64,000 bases of DNA from Pseudomonas putida. GTDB taxonomy: Bacteria; Pseudomonadota; Gammaproteobacteria; Pseudomonadales; Pseudomonadaceae. Every line of letters starts with the position of its first letter. Position 1 is the first letter of the stretch. The position numbers were made by a program, and so were the translations under genes. The notes beneath the pieces were generated by a model, which made no database searches, was not told the DNA's origin, and saw nothing but the letters and a program-made list of their open reading frames with translations. The stretch is taken from positions 2,175,501-2,239,500 of the forward strand of contig CP047152.1 in the NCBI GenBank assembly GCA_041879295.1, written 5' to 3'. Of this stretch, positions 51,712 through 61,008 are shown one piece after another.

Positions 51712-52902
51712 ATGCGCTACGCCAAGCTCACCCAACGCATCGCCGGCGACGGGGCCGCGGCCTGGGACATCCACTACCGCGCCCTGGCGCTGCAGGCCGA
51801 GGGTAAGGACATCCTGCTGCTGTCGGTGGGTGACCCGGACTTCGACACGCCCGCGCCTATCGTCGAGGCGGCCATCGACAGCCTGCGCGCTGGCCATACC
51901 CATTACGCCGATGTACGCGGCAAGCTGGCGCTGCGCGAGGCCATCGCCAACCGTCACCGGCAACGCAGCGGCCAGGCGGTGAGCGCCGACCAGGTGACGG
52001 TGCTGGCGGGTGCCCAGTGCGCGTTGTTCTGCGTGGCCCAGTGCATACTCGACCCAGGCGACGAGGTGATCGTTGCCGAACCGATGTATGTCACTTACGA
52101 GGCCGTGTTCGGTGCCTGCGGCGCCAAGGTGGTGCCGGTACCGGTCAAGCCCGAGAATGGCTTTCGCGTGTGCCCGCGTGACGTCGCCGAGTGCATTACC
52201 CCGCGCACCCGCGCCCTGGCCCTGAACAGCCCGCACAACCCTTCAGGGGCGAGCCTGCCGCGTGCCACCTGGGAAGCGCTGGCCGAACTGTGCGTTGCCC
52301 ATGATCTGTGGCTGATCTCTGACGAGGTCTACAGCGAGCTGCTGTATGAAGGCGAGCATGTCAGCCCCGGCAGCCTGCCGGGTATGGCCGAGCGCACCGC
52401 AACGCTGAACAGCCTGTCGAAATCGCATGCCATGACCGGCTGGCGCATGGGGTGGGTGGTTGGTTCGACAGCGCTGGCCACGCATCTGGAAAACCTCGCC
52501 CTGTGCATGCTCTACGGTTTGCCGGACTTCATCCAGGATGCCGCCATGGTGGCGCTGGAGCACCCGTTGCCCGAACTGGACGCCATGCGCGAAGCCTACC
52601 GCCAGCGGCGCGACCTGGTGTGCGAGCAGTTGGCCGGCTGCCCGGGCCTGAAGGCGTTGAAGCCTGATGGTGGCATGTTCGTGATGGTCGACATCCGTGA
52701 AACCGGCGTTAGCGCCCAGGCCTTCGCCGACTACCTGTTGGACAGCCAGGGCGTGTCGGTGCTCGCCGGCGAGGCATTCGGCCCTAGCGCTGCCGGGCAT
52801 ATTCGCCTGGGCCTGGTGCTGAGCAACGAGGCGCTGGTCGATGCCTGCCAGCGCATTGCCCGCTGCGCCGGCGAACTGATGCACGGGCAGAATGATGCGT
52901 GA
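51712..52902 (+). CDS. Class I/II aminotransferase (AruH-like)
   Basis: 396 residues. PLP Lys237 in NSLSKSHAMTGWRMGW, with NSPHNPSGA and SVGDPDFDTPAPI. This fold-type-I group includes AruH, the arginine:pyruvate transaminase, which fits the AruI-like neighbour. It would turn the L-amino acid from the racemase step into a 2-oxo acid. AGGAGA precedes the ATG, 24 bases after the racemase gene. Confidence 0.9.
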   Translation: MRYAKLTQRIAGDGAAAWDIHYRALALQAEGKDILLLSVGDPDFDTPAPIVEAAIDSLRAGHTHYADVRGKLALREAIANRHRQRSGQAVSADQVTVLAGAQCALFCVAQCILDPGDEVIVAEPMYVTYEAVFGACGAKVVPVPVKPENGFRVCPRDVAECITPRTRALALNSPHNPSGASLPRATWEALAELCVAHDLWLISDEVYSELLYEGEHVSPGSLPGMAERTATLNSLSKSHAMTGWRMGWVVGSTALATHLENLALCMLYGLPDFIQDAAMVALEHPLPELDAMREAYRQRRDLVCEQLAGCPGLKALKPDGGMFVMVDIRETGVSAQAFADYLLDSQGVSVLAGEAFGPSAAGHIRLGLVLSNEALVDACQRIARCAGELMHGQNDA

Positions 52903-53000
52903 GCACACTGTCCAGCGTACGCGCCGCCTGGGTCTGGAGGAAGGCGCGTGCTGCTGAACCACTGCGGCAAGATAACCTGTTTTGTGTGAGGAGAATGCTT

Positions 53001-53702
53001 GTGAATGTACTGATCGTCCATGCTCACCCCGAGCCGCAATCGTTCACGGCTGCCCTGCGTGATCAGGCGGTGGAAACCTTTCGCGCCCAAGGCCATCAGG
53101 TGCAGGTCAGCGACTTGTACTCGATGGGCTGGAACCCGGTGGCCAGTGCCGATGACTTTACCCAGCGCGAGAACCCCGAGTACCTCGTGTATGCGCTGGA
53201 GCAGCGTCAGGGCGTCAAGCGCGGTGCCCTTGCCGCAGACATCCAGCAGGAGCTGGACAAACTGTTGTGGGCCGATTTGCTGGTGTTGAACTTCCCGATT
53301 TTCTGGTTCTCGGCACCGGCCATGCTCAAGGGCTGGATCGACCGGGTGCTGGTGTCGGGGGTGTGCTATGGCGGCAAGCGCTTCTACGACCAGGGCGGGT
53401 TGGCCGGCAAGAGGGCGCTGGTGACCGTGACCCTGGGCGGGCGCGAGCACATGTTTGGCGACGGCGCGATTCACGGGCCGCTGGAAGACATGCTGCGGCC
53501 GATTCTGCGTGGCACGCTGGCCTATGTCGGGTTCGAGGTGCTGCCGCCGTTCGTGGCGTGGCATGTGCCGTACATCAGTGCTGATGCGCGGCAGGACTTT
53601 CTGCAGCAATACCGGCAGCGTCTGGAGCAGCTCTCGGACGACCAACCTCTGGTGTTCCCGCGCCTGGCACAGTTCGATGAAGCGTTGTACCCCCTCAGCT
53701 GA
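53001..53702 (+). CDS. NAD(P)H:quinone oxidoreductase (flavodoxin-like, NQO/KefF type)
   Basis: 233 residues from the GTG at 53001. AGGAG at 52989-52993 is too close to the ATG at 52995 (one base) but seven bases from the GTG, so the GTG decides the start (MNVLIVHAHPEPQSF). A longer upstream frame overlaps the aminotransferase stop. FMN-binding flavodoxin-like fold (NFPIFWFSAPAMLKGWIDRVL, LVTVTLGGREHMFG). It probably detoxifies quinones; link to the upstream operon uncertain. Confidence 0.82.
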   Translation: MNVLIVHAHPEPQSFTAALRDQAVETFRAQGHQVQVSDLYSMGWNPVASADDFTQRENPEYLVYALEQRQGVKRGALAADIQQELDKLLWADLLVLNFPIFWFSAPAMLKGWIDRVLVSGVCYGGKRFYDQGGLAGKRALVTVTLGGREHMFGDGAIHGPLEDMLRPILRGTLAYVGFEVLPPFVAWHVPYISADARQDFLQQYRQRLEQLSDDQPLVFPRLAQFDEALYPLS

Positions 53703-53724
53703 CACCCCACGCTGCTCTCAAGGC

Positions 53725-53740
53725 TGGCGGTAAGCCTGCA
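53725..53740 (+). promoter_or_regulatory. Weak sigma-54-like element (TGGCGGTAAGCCTGCA)
   Basis: Has the GG-N10-GC spacing but only TGGC and TGCA match the consensus. It lies 171 bases before the binding-protein gene. Low confidence. Confidence 0.25.
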
Positions 53741-53910
53741 GAAGGTTGCCCAGCCTTTGGAGCCCTCGCTAAGTCAACGCATTAGCGGTTGTTCCCTGAG
53801 AGCAGCACTAAATACGGCTACCCACACATTCGGGGTATGTCACCCTTGGGCGAATCCACCGATAGTGAACTCATCGGCTCGATCCGGAGCACTCACACGA
53901 TGGAGTTGCC

Positions 53911-55014
53911 ATGCGCAAGGTACTGAAGGTGATGGGCGGTCTGCTGCTGGCGTCTGGCGCCAGCCTGGCCCAGGCGGCAGAGGTGGACAGCGGTAACACG
54001 TTACGGTTGTACAACTGGACCGACTACATCGGCGAAACCACCCTGGCCGACTTCGAGAAGGCCACCGGCATCAAGGTCATCTACGACACCTTTGATGGCT
54101 ACGAAACGGTACAGACCAAACTGCTCACCGGCCGTTCCGGCTACGATCTGGTCATGCTCAATGCCGCGCTGGTACCCCCGCTGATCAGCGCCGGCGTGTT
54201 CCAGGCACTGGACAAGCAGCAACTGCCTAGCTGGCAAAACCTCGATCAGCAGGTGGTCAACAACCTGCAGGGCTACGACCCTGGCCTGAAGTACTCGGCG
54301 CCCTATACCTGGGGCAGCTCGGGGGTAACCTACAACGTCGACAAGATCACCGCGCGCATGCCCGACGCGCCGATCGGTTCGCTGGCCATGCTGTTCGACC
54401 CCAAGATCGTCTCGCGCTTCGCCGACTGCGGCGTCACCCTGATGGACGCGCCCACCGAGGTCATTCCGCTGGCCCTGCAGTACCTGGGCAAGGACCCACG
54501 CAGCGCGTCGCCTGCCGACCTCAAGGCGGCCGAGCAACTGCTGCTGGGCATCCGCCCCTACATTCGCAAGTTCGATTCGGTGAATTACCTCACCAGCCTG
54601 CCCAACGGCGATGTCTGCCTGGCGCTGACCTGGTCCGGTGACTATGCCACCGCCCAGGCCCGCGCGGTGGAAGCGAAGAAGGACATCAAACTGTCGTTCT
54701 TCATCCCCCAGGAAGGTTCGCTGATCTGGTTCGACAACCTGTACATCCCCAAGGATGCGCCGCACGCGGCCAACGCGCACCGCTTCATCGAGTTCTTGTT
54801 GCAGCCGCAGACCATGGCCAAGGTCACCAACTACATCCACTACGCCAACAGCAACGCTGCCGCTACCGCGCTGGTGCGTGATGACATTCGCCAGGACCCG
54901 GTCATCTACCCCGACGCACCCACCCGCGAACGGCTGTTCGCACAGAAAACCCAGAGCCCGAAGGACATGCGCGCCATCACCCGGGTCTGGAGCACGGTCA
55001 AGACCGGTTTCTGA
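53911..55014 (+). CDS. Periplasmic polyamine-type solute-binding protein (PotF/SpuD-like)
   Basis: 367 residues. Signal peptide (about 1-23, ending LAQAA), then the polyamine-binding signature LRLYNWTDYIG and DTFDGYETVQTKLLTGRSGYDLV, VNYLTSLPNGDVCLALTWSGD. GGAG is five bases before the ATG (an out-of-frame ATG at 53900 is not used). No ATPase or permease genes follow, so it is an orphan; it is followed by an omega-aminotransferase of the kind that acts on putrescine-like amines. Confidence 0.88.
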   Translation: MRKVLKVMGGLLLASGASLAQAAEVDSGNTLRLYNWTDYIGETTLADFEKATGIKVIYDTFDGYETVQTKLLTGRSGYDLVMLNAALVPPLISAGVFQALDKQQLPSWQNLDQQVVNNLQGYDPGLKYSAPYTWGSSGVTYNVDKITARMPDAPIGSLAMLFDPKIVSRFADCGVTLMDAPTEVIPLALQYLGKDPRSASPADLKAAEQLLLGIRPYIRKFDSVNYLTSLPNGDVCLALTWSGDYATAQARAVEAKKDIKLSFFIPQEGSLIWFDNLYIPKDAPHAANAHRFIEFLLQPQTMAKVTNYIHYANSNAAATALVRDDIRQDPVIYPDAPTRERLFAQKTQSPKDMRAITRVWSTVKTGF

Positions 55015-55048
55015 ACACCGCCCAACGATTCCCGCCAAGGAGCTGCCC

Positions 55049-56461
55049 ATGGCCACCCCAAGCAAAGCATTCGCCATTGCCCACGACCCGCTGGTGGACG
55101 CCGACAAGGCCCACTACATGCACGGCTACCATGTGTTCGACGAGCACCGCGAGCAAGGTGCATTGAACATCGTCGCCGGTGAGGGCGCCTACATTCGCGA
55201 CACCCATGGCAACCGTTTCCTCGATGCCGTCGGCGGCATGTGGTGCACCAACATTGGCCTGGGCCGTGAGGAAATGGCCGTGGCCATCGCTGACCAGGTG
55301 CGCCAGCTGGCCTATTCCAACCCGTTCTCCGACATGGCCAACGACGTCGCCATCGAACTGTGCCAGAAGCTCGCGCAGCTGGCGCCGGGTGACTTGAACC
55401 ATGTGTTCCTCACCACGGGCGGCTCGACCGCGGTCGATACGGCCTACCGGCTGATCCAGTACTACCAGAACTGCCGCGGCAAGCCGCACAAGAAGCACAT
55501 CATCGCCCGTTACAACGCCTACCATGGCTCCACCACCCTGACCATGTCGATTGGCAACAAGGCCGCCGACCGGGTGCCGGAGTTCGATTACCACCACGAC
55601 CTGATCCACCACGTCTCCAACCCCAACCCGTACCGCGCGCCAGACGACATGGACGAGGCGGAGTTCCTCGACTTTCTGGTAGCGGAGTTCGAGGACAAGA
55701 TCCTTTCGCTGGGTGCCGACAACGTGGCGGCGTTCTTCGCCGAGCCGATCATGGGCTCGGGCGGGGTGATCATTCCGCCCGAGGGCTACTTCCAGCGCAT
55801 GTGGCAGCTGTGCCAGACCTACGACATCCTGTTCGTCGCCGACGAAGTGGTGACCTCGTTCGGGCGTCTGGGCACCTTCTTCGCCAGCGAGGAACTGTTT
55901 GGCGTCACCCCAGACATCATCACCACCGCCAAAGGCCTGACCTCGGCGTACCTGCCGCTGGGCGCGTGTATTTTTTCCGAGCGCATCTGGCAAGTGATTG
56001 CCGAGCCGGGCAAGGGCCGTTGCTTCACCCACGGTTTCACCTACAGCGGCCACCCGGTGTGTTGCACGGCGGCGCTGAAGAACATCGAGATCATCGAGCG
56101 CGAGCAACTGCTCGATCATGTCAAGGACGTGGGGGGATACCTTGAGCAACGTTTGCAGAGCCTGCGCGAGCTGCCGCTGGTGGGGGATGTGCGCTGCATG
56201 AAGCTGATGGCCTGTGTCGAGTTCGTCGCCAACAAGGCCAGCAAGGCACTGTTCGCCGATGAGGTGAACATCGGCGAGCGGATCCACAGCAAGGCGCAGG
56301 GAAAAGGCTTGCTGGTGCGTCCGATCATGCACCTGAACGTGATGTCGCCTCCGTTGATCATCACCCATGCACAGGTGGACGAGATCGTCGAGACCCTGCG
56401 CCAGTGCATCATCGAAACCGCGCGTGAACTCACGGCACTTGGCCTGTACCAAGGCCGATGA
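55049..56461 (+). CDS. Class III omega-aminotransferase
   Basis: 470 residues. The PLP lysine is Lys295 (TTAKGLTSAYLPLG), with DAVGGMWCTNIGLGREE and FHGS-like YHGSTTL motifs. AAGGAG lies six bases before the ATG. Similar enzymes (SpuC-type) transaminate putrescine, cadaverine or beta-amino acids with pyruvate. Its binding-protein neighbour supports a polyamine or related amine. It overlaps the LuxR gene by ATGA. Confidence 0.9.
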   Translation: MATPSKAFAIAHDPLVDADKAHYMHGYHVFDEHREQGALNIVAGEGAYIRDTHGNRFLDAVGGMWCTNIGLGREEMAVAIADQVRQLAYSNPFSDMANDVAIELCQKLAQLAPGDLNHVFLTTGGSTAVDTAYRLIQYYQNCRGKPHKKHIIARYNAYHGSTTLTMSIGNKAADRVPEFDYHHDLIHHVSNPNPYRAPDDMDEAEFLDFLVAEFEDKILSLGADNVAAFFAEPIMGSGGVIIPPEGYFQRMWQLCQTYDILFVADEVVTSFGRLGTFFASEELFGVTPDIITTAKGLTSAYLPLGACIFSERIWQVIAEPGKGRCFTHGFTYSGHPVCCTAALKNIEIIEREQLLDHVKDVGGYLEQRLQSLRELPLVGDVRCMKLMACVEFVANKASKALFADEVNIGERIHSKAQGKGLLVRPIMHLNVMSPPLIITHAQVDEIVETLRQCIIETARELTALGLYQGR

Positions 56462-57363
56462 ACCTGGCGCAAAGGGCTGTGCGCGGGCGTGCCTGGCAGG
56501 CTAGACTGCCGGGCATGACCCAGGCCTCTCCCGACACCCCGCTTACCCTCACAATGGGCGCGCTGCAGCAGTGGCACGCGGCGTTGCAACGCGCCCTGGC
56601 CCATGGCGAAACCCCCGAGGCGCTGGAGTATGTGGCCGCTGCCATCGGCCAGTTGGTGCAGGTGGAGTCGATGATGATCAGCCTTGAGTGCCAGGGGCGG
56701 GCACCGCAGTTGCTGTACCAGCAAGGCATCCCCGAACGGCACCGGGCCGCCGTGCTGGAGCGCTATTTCAGTGCCGGCTACCTGCTGGACCCTTTCTGCC
56801 TTGCCGTGCAAAGCGGCCTGGCCGAAGGTTTCTACCACCTGCAGGAAATCGCCCCCGACAACTTCTTCGAAAGCGACTACTACAAGGCCTATTACCTGGG
56901 TACAGGTTGCAGTGAAGACAGCTACTACATCGTCGACCTCAGCCCAGGCCGCAAGCTGTCGCTGAGCCTGTTCCAAGGCTGCAGCGGCAAGCGCCTGAAT
57001 GCCGGGCAGGTCGACCTGTTGCGTGCGCTGGAGCCGATGGTGCGCGAACTGCTGGGGCGTTATGCCCGGCACAACCTGGAACCGGGCGCTGCATCAACCG
57101 AGCGTGGCAGCCTGCAGGCAGCGTTCGACAGCTTTGGCTGCCAGGTGCTGACCGACCGCGAGCGGGAAGTGGCGCACATGATCTTGCGCGGGCACTCGGT
57201 GAAATCTACCGCGCTGGAGCTGGGTATCTCGCCGGAGACCGTGCGCATGCACCGCAAGAACCTGTACATGAAACTTGAGATCAACTCGCAATCGGAGTTG
57301 TTTGCACGATTTATCGACTGGTTACGCGGTGATCAGCTGGAAATCCTTAGCGTAACGCGGTGA
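56458..57363 (+). CDS. LuxR-family transcriptional regulator 1
   Basis: 301 residues, ATGA overlap with the aminotransferase stop. An N-terminal sensory region (YFSAGYLLDPFCLA, EIAPDNFFESDYY) is followed by a LuxR helix-turn-helix (LTDREREVAHMILRGHSVKS to GISPETVRMHRKNLY). It shares the central sensory motif with the LuxR protein at 58865, so the two are paralogues or partners. No AHL-synthase gene is nearby, so this is probably not quorum sensing. An internal Met at 56515 is an alternative start. Likely acts at TATACC-N4-GGTATA sites. Confidence 0.87.
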   Translation: MNLAQRAVRGRAWQARLPGMTQASPDTPLTLTMGALQQWHAALQRALAHGETPEALEYVAAAIGQLVQVESMMISLECQGRAPQLLYQQGIPERHRAAVLERYFSAGYLLDPFCLAVQSGLAEGFYHLQEIAPDNFFESDYYKAYYLGTGCSEDSYYIVDLSPGRKLSLSLFQGCSGKRLNAGQVDLLRALEPMVRELLGRYARHNLEPGAASTERGSLQAAFDSFGCQVLTDREREVAHMILRGHSVKSTALELGISPETVRMHRKNLYMKLEINSQSELFARFIDWLRGDQLEILSVTR

Positions 57364-57372
57364 TCAATTTTC

Positions 57373-57388
57373 TATACCTCCCGGTATA
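57373..57388. promoter_or_regulatory. Inverted repeat TATACCTCCCGGTATA upstream of eutH
   Basis: A perfect 6-4-6 palindrome, followed by TGGA, at 128 bases before the eutH-like start. The same repeat with the same flank occurs at 61872-61887 before the SDR gene. Candidate LuxR-type operator. Confidence 0.65.
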
Positions 57389-57516
57389 TGGACAGCCCTG
57401 CACCTTGCCGCATAGCTTAACCCTCGACGGGGCGCGCCATGCTCAAGCCATAACAACAACGATGCCCCGTTACATTTCAGTCCTGCCAACCCAAAACTCT
57501 AAAAATGAGGCGGCAA

Positions 57517-58749
57517 ATGGAAAGCATCGGCACCTATGTCATCTACGTCATCATGGTGTGCGCGGTACTGGGTGCCCTGGCATCCATCTACAACCCCGAA
57601 GGCGAACTGGGCCAGGAGTTCATCGCCGGCCTGCACAGCATCGGCCCCATCTTTATCCCGGTAGCCGGCATCATGGCGGCGATCCCGTACATTTCAGCTG
57701 GTATCAGTCATGTGATCGCGCCACTGTTCCAGGCCATCGGGGCCGACCCTGGCATCGCCGGTCCCATCTTCATCGCCTCGGACATGGGCGGCTACCAGTT
57801 AGCCAAAGCGCTGGCGCAAAGCCAGGAAGGCTGGATCCTAGGCCTGATCACCGGCTTTCAGTGCGGCGCCACCATCATCTTCGTCATTCCGGTCGGGTTG
57901 GCCATGCTGCGCAAGGCCGACCACAAGTACATGGCACTGGGGATCATGGCCGGGCTGCTGACCATTCCGCTGAGCATCATGATCATTGCCATGACCATGC
58001 AGGCGCTTGGCCTGAGCGTGCGTCCGGACATCGCTACCACTGGCGCCGCTACCCAGGCACTGCACTTCACCTGGGCAATGCTGCTGCGCAACCTGATGCC
58101 GTTGATCCTGTTTTGCATTGCCCTGGCAGCAGCATTGCGCTACTTCCCCACACTGATGGTGTACCTGTTCCTCAAGCTCGGCCAGTTCATGTACATCGCC
58201 GTGGTTCTGGTGCTGGTAGCGTCCATCGTGCAGTACTTCACCGGCCTGTTCAGCCACCTGTTCGGCAGCTGGGGTTTTGCGCCGATCATCGCCGATGCCG
58301 ATGATCAGTTTCGCGCCTTGGAAATTGCTGGCTACATCGGCCTGATGCTGTGCGGGGCGTTCCCCATGGTGCACTTGCTCAAGCGCTTCCTGGCGCGGCC
58401 AATCGAACGGGTTGCCTCGCGCTTTGGCATGTCTGGTGTCGGTGCGGCCGGGGTATTGGCGGCCTCGGCGAATATCCTGGCCATGTTTCGCTTGGTCAGC
58501 GAAATGCCGCCCAAGGACAAGGTATTGGTGATCGCTTTCTCTGTGTGCGCCGCGTTCACCTTTGGCGACCACATGGCCTTCTCCGCCAACTTCCAGCCCT
58601 CGCTGATACTGCCGTTGATGATAGGCAAACTCAGTGGCGGCCTGATCGCCATGCTGCTGGCCAGTTGGCTGGCGGTGCCCAAGGCGCAGGAGTTGGGGCG
58701 TCAGGACGCTGCCGCAGGTGTCTGCAAGGGGGTGGCCGAGCCGTCCTGA
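57517..58749 (+). CDS. EutH-family transporter (ethanolamine transport protein-like)
   Basis: 410 residues and about ten membrane segments. Motifs of the EutH family are plain: GPIFIASDMGGYQLAKALA, PVGLAMLRKADHKYMALGI, GAFPMVHLLKRF and TFGDHMAFSANF. The start at 57517 is preferred because AGGCGG lies six bases upstream (the earlier ATG at 57505 supplies the Shine-Dalgarno). EutH moves ethanolamine in enterics, but eutBC are absent here, so the substrate may be another amino alcohol or amine. It is followed by a strong terminator. Confidence 0.85.
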   Translation: MESIGTYVIYVIMVCAVLGALASIYNPEGELGQEFIAGLHSIGPIFIPVAGIMAAIPYISAGISHVIAPLFQAIGADPGIAGPIFIASDMGGYQLAKALAQSQEGWILGLITGFQCGATIIFVIPVGLAMLRKADHKYMALGIMAGLLTIPLSIMIIAMTMQALGLSVRPDIATTGAATQALHFTWAMLLRNLMPLILFCIALAAALRYFPTLMVYLFLKLGQFMYIAVVLVLVASIVQYFTGLFSHLFGSWGFAPIIADADDQFRALEIAGYIGLMLCGAFPMVHLLKRFLARPIERVASRFGMSGVGAAGVLAASANILAMFRLVSEMPPKDKVLVIAFSVCAAFTFGDHMAFSANFQPSLILPLMIGKLSGGLIAMLLASWLAVPKAQELGRQDAAAGVCKGVAEPS

Positions 58750-58768
58750 GCAAAAGCGTCATGCGCAT

Positions 58769-58807
58769 AATCCGGAGCGTCCTGGGCGCTCCGGATTTTG
58801 TGTTTTT
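58769..58807 (+). terminator. Rho-independent terminator after the EutH-like gene
   Basis: Stem AATCCGGAGCG (58769-58779) with CGCTCCGGATT (58787-58797), seven-base loop, then a T-rich tail (TTGTGTTTTT). Confidence 0.85.
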
Positions 58808-58864
58808 AACCGATCAAGGCGGTAAGGTCATGCAGGCCTTCGGTGCATGAGCGTGTGGTGAACA

Positions 58865-59662
58865 ATGACAAAAGATGAGGCAAACGAGTTGGCAGCGGTG
58901 ATCGAGGCGATCGGCAGCGAACAGCTGGGACCGGCGCTGGATGCGTGGCTGCGCAGCAAGCTGACGTTCGACATGAGTTGCGCCTACCTGTTCCAGTTCA
59001 ATCAACCAGCACTGCTGGTGCATAACGGGTACAACCGTACGGTCACGGAGCGTACGTTGAACGCCTACGTGCGCGGCGGCTACCTGCTTGACCCGTTCTA
59101 CGTTGCTTGCGTCAACGAGCACCCAGCCGGGCTATGGCGCATGAGCGAACTGGCACCTGACTGCTTCTTCTCTTCAGGGTTTGCCATTTCCAAGGACATC
59201 CACCCCTGCGTGTCGTCCGACTATGGGACGGCGGTGGATGAGGTGGGCTTCATCATTCCCCTTCGGCCCCGGTTGGCGATCGTCTATTCGCTGATGCGCA
59301 ACCACGGCAGCGGGGATTTCGGTGCAGGAGAAATGGACCTGTTGGCTGCAATGTCGCCGCTGCTGGCTTCGGTTTTTGGTCAGCACTGTCGATTGCGTTA
59401 CGCTGATATCCTGCGCGCAGCACCAGAGGGGGTGGTGCTGGAGGACGCCTTCGTAGAGATCTTGCAAGGGCAACTGACTGAAACGCAGCGCCTTATCGCC
59501 AAGTTGTTGTTACAGGGGCACAGCAATGCGTCGATTGCGCGGCAGCTGAATATTTCCGATGGGACGGTAAAGGTGCACAAGCACAACATCTATCAGCGCC
59601 TGGAAATTTCATCCAACGCCGAACTGTTTCGCCTGTTTATCGATTATCTGGCCAAGGGCTGA
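58865..59662 (+). CDS. LuxR-family transcriptional regulator 2
   Basis: 265 residues. Sensory half with YVRGGYLLDPFYVAC, ELAPDCFFSSGF, then LuxR helix-turn-helix (LTETQRLIAKLLLQGHSNAS to NISDGTVKVHKHNIYQRL). The GYLLDPF and ELAPD-type motifs match LuxR regulator 1. Separate transcript after the eutH terminator. Its stop codon forms the first bases of a long perfect hairpin. Convergent with the FAD oxidase gene. Confidence 0.87.
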   Translation: MTKDEANELAAVIEAIGSEQLGPALDAWLRSKLTFDMSCAYLFQFNQPALLVHNGYNRTVTERTLNAYVRGGYLLDPFYVACVNEHPAGLWRMSELAPDCFFSSGFAISKDIHPCVSSDYGTAVDEVGFIIPLRPRLAIVYSLMRNHGSGDFGAGEMDLLAAMSPLLASVFGQHCRLRYADILRAAPEGVVLEDAFVEILQGQLTETQRLIAKLLLQGHSNASIARQLNISDGTVKVHKHNIYQRLEISSNAELFRLFIDYLAKG

Positions 59663-59700
59663 TACAGCAAGGGGCTGCAAAGCAGCCCCTTGCTGTATCA
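59660..59700. terminator. 18-bp perfect hairpin between convergent luxR 2 and FAD-oxidase genes
   Basis: TGATACAGCAAGGGGCTG at 59660-59677 pairs exactly with 59683-59700; the first TGA is the luxR stop. A bidirectional terminator is likely, though the T-run is short. Confidence 0.75.
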
Positions 59701-59708
59701 GGTACAGG

Positions 59709-60980
59709 TCACCTGAACAGCGGACTCAGGTGCTCGCTGAGGTAGATCCCTTGCGGATCGAGCTGGCGGCGCAGCTTACGGAAGTCCTCGGCACGCGGGT
59801 ATATTGCACTCACATCTTCACCCGTCAGGAAATGCAGCTTGCCCCAGTGCGGTCTGGCGCCATAGGAACGCAGGATCTGATCCACCGCCCGCAGATAGTC
59901 CCAGTAGTCGGTACCCGGCTGGCCGGACACTGAAATGGTCACGCTGTCCTGCTCGAAGAATGGGCTCATCCACGCCCCGTCACCGGCAGTAAAGCGGTAC
60001 TCGATGGGGTAGATGGCCTTGGGGAAGTCCTCCAGCATCAGCTTGCGCACGGCCCGCAACGCTTCCTTGCTGTGGCGCAACGGCACAGCGTATTCCAGCT
60101 CGTGAAAGTTGGGCAGGTACTCGATCGGGTACACATCCGAGCTGTAGGCCACTTTCTCGAACTCGCTTTCCCAGATCGGGTGGCCGGTGATGTCCATGAC
60201 CTTCACTTCGCAGACATCGGTGGTGCGCCCGCTTGTAGAGGTGGCGGCGGTATCGGGTAGGCAATAGCAATGCCGGCTTTGCTCGTAGGGGCACCAGAAG
60301 AAGCTGAAGTGGCGGTGTTTGCGTGCCAGTTCGTCGTGCTTTTCCATCACGCTTTCGAAGTCTTCGCGCCAGATGCGCTCGTGCAGGTTGAAGCTGTCGG
60401 TCACCTGCAAGGTCAGTTCGGAAACAATGCCCAGTACGCCCAGCGACACCCGACCCGCTTGTAGCAGGTCAGGGGTGCTTTCGTCGACCACGAGTATTTC
60501 GCCATTGGGTTGCACCAGCTTCATGCCGACAATCGACGAGGCCAGGTTGCCGAGGGTCAGACCGGTGCCGTGGGTACCGGTAGTCAATGCGCCTGCAATC
60601 GACTGGCTGTCGATGTCGCCCTGGTTGACCATTGATAACCCGGCGGCACGCAATGTCTTGCCCAAGGCATTGATGGTGGTGCCGGCGGCAGCGGTGACGC
60701 GCTTCCTCTCGTGGTCGATATGGCGTACGCCGCTCATGTTGGCCAGGGTCAGGTGCAGGCCATTGGTCAGTGCCACTGGGGTGAAGGAATGCCCCGAGCC
60801 GGCCACGCGCACGTTCATGCCATTGCTGCTGGCCTGGCTGACCATTGAGCACAGTTCGTCCTCGCTGGCCGGTGCCCCGCGTGCTGTACGGATGCAGGAC
60901 TGGTTACCGGCCCAGTTGCGCCAGTGCGCGTGTTCAAGGCCGAATTCGTTGATATGCATGTTGTTGGAAGAGGTGCTCAC
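59709..60980 (-). CDS. FAD-linked oxidase, D-arabinono-1,4-lactone oxidase/alditol oxidase family
   Basis: 423 residues from a GTG at 60980 that has AGGAGA five bases upstream; the frame upstream is unlikely. N-terminal FAD domain with RVAGSGHSFTP (the His position used for covalent FAD in this family) and THGTGLTLGNLASSIVGM; C-terminal ALO domain with PHWGKLHF near the end. Members oxidise sugar lactones, alditols or polyols with O2. 28 bases downstream of the SDR gene in one operon. Confidence 0.87.
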   Translation of the reverse strand: MSTSSNNMHINEFGLEHAHWRNWAGNQSCIRTARGAPASEDELCSMVSQASSNGMNVRVAGSGHSFTPVALTNGLHLTLANMSGVRHIDHERKRVTAAAGTTINALGKTLRAAGLSMVNQGDIDSQSIAGALTTGTHGTGLTLGNLASSIVGMKLVQPNGEILVVDESTPDLLQAGRVSLGVLGIVSELTLQVTDSFNLHERIWREDFESVMEKHDELARKHRHFSFFWCPYEQSRHCYCLPDTAATSTSGRTTDVCEVKVMDITGHPIWESEFEKVAYSSDVYPIEYLPNFHELEYAVPLRHSKEALRAVRKLMLEDFPKAIYPIEYRFTAGDGAWMSPFFEQDSVTISVSGQPGTDYWDYLRAVDQILRSYGARPHWGKLHFLTGEDVSAIYPRAEDFRKLRRQLDPQGIYLSEHLSPLFR

Positions 60981-61008
60981 ATCGTTCTCCTGCCGGTTGT
61001 TCTTGTAA

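Noticed and set aside
53828..53857. ATTCG...CGAAT inverted repeat before the polyamine-type binding protein gene, considered as another LuxR site
   Set aside because: Arms are only five bases, about 18 apart, and do not resemble TATACC-N4-GGTATA.
54998..56452. 484-residue frame opposite the omega-aminotransferase
   Set aside because: Overlaps the aminotransferase completely; His-Val-Asp-rich shadow without motif.
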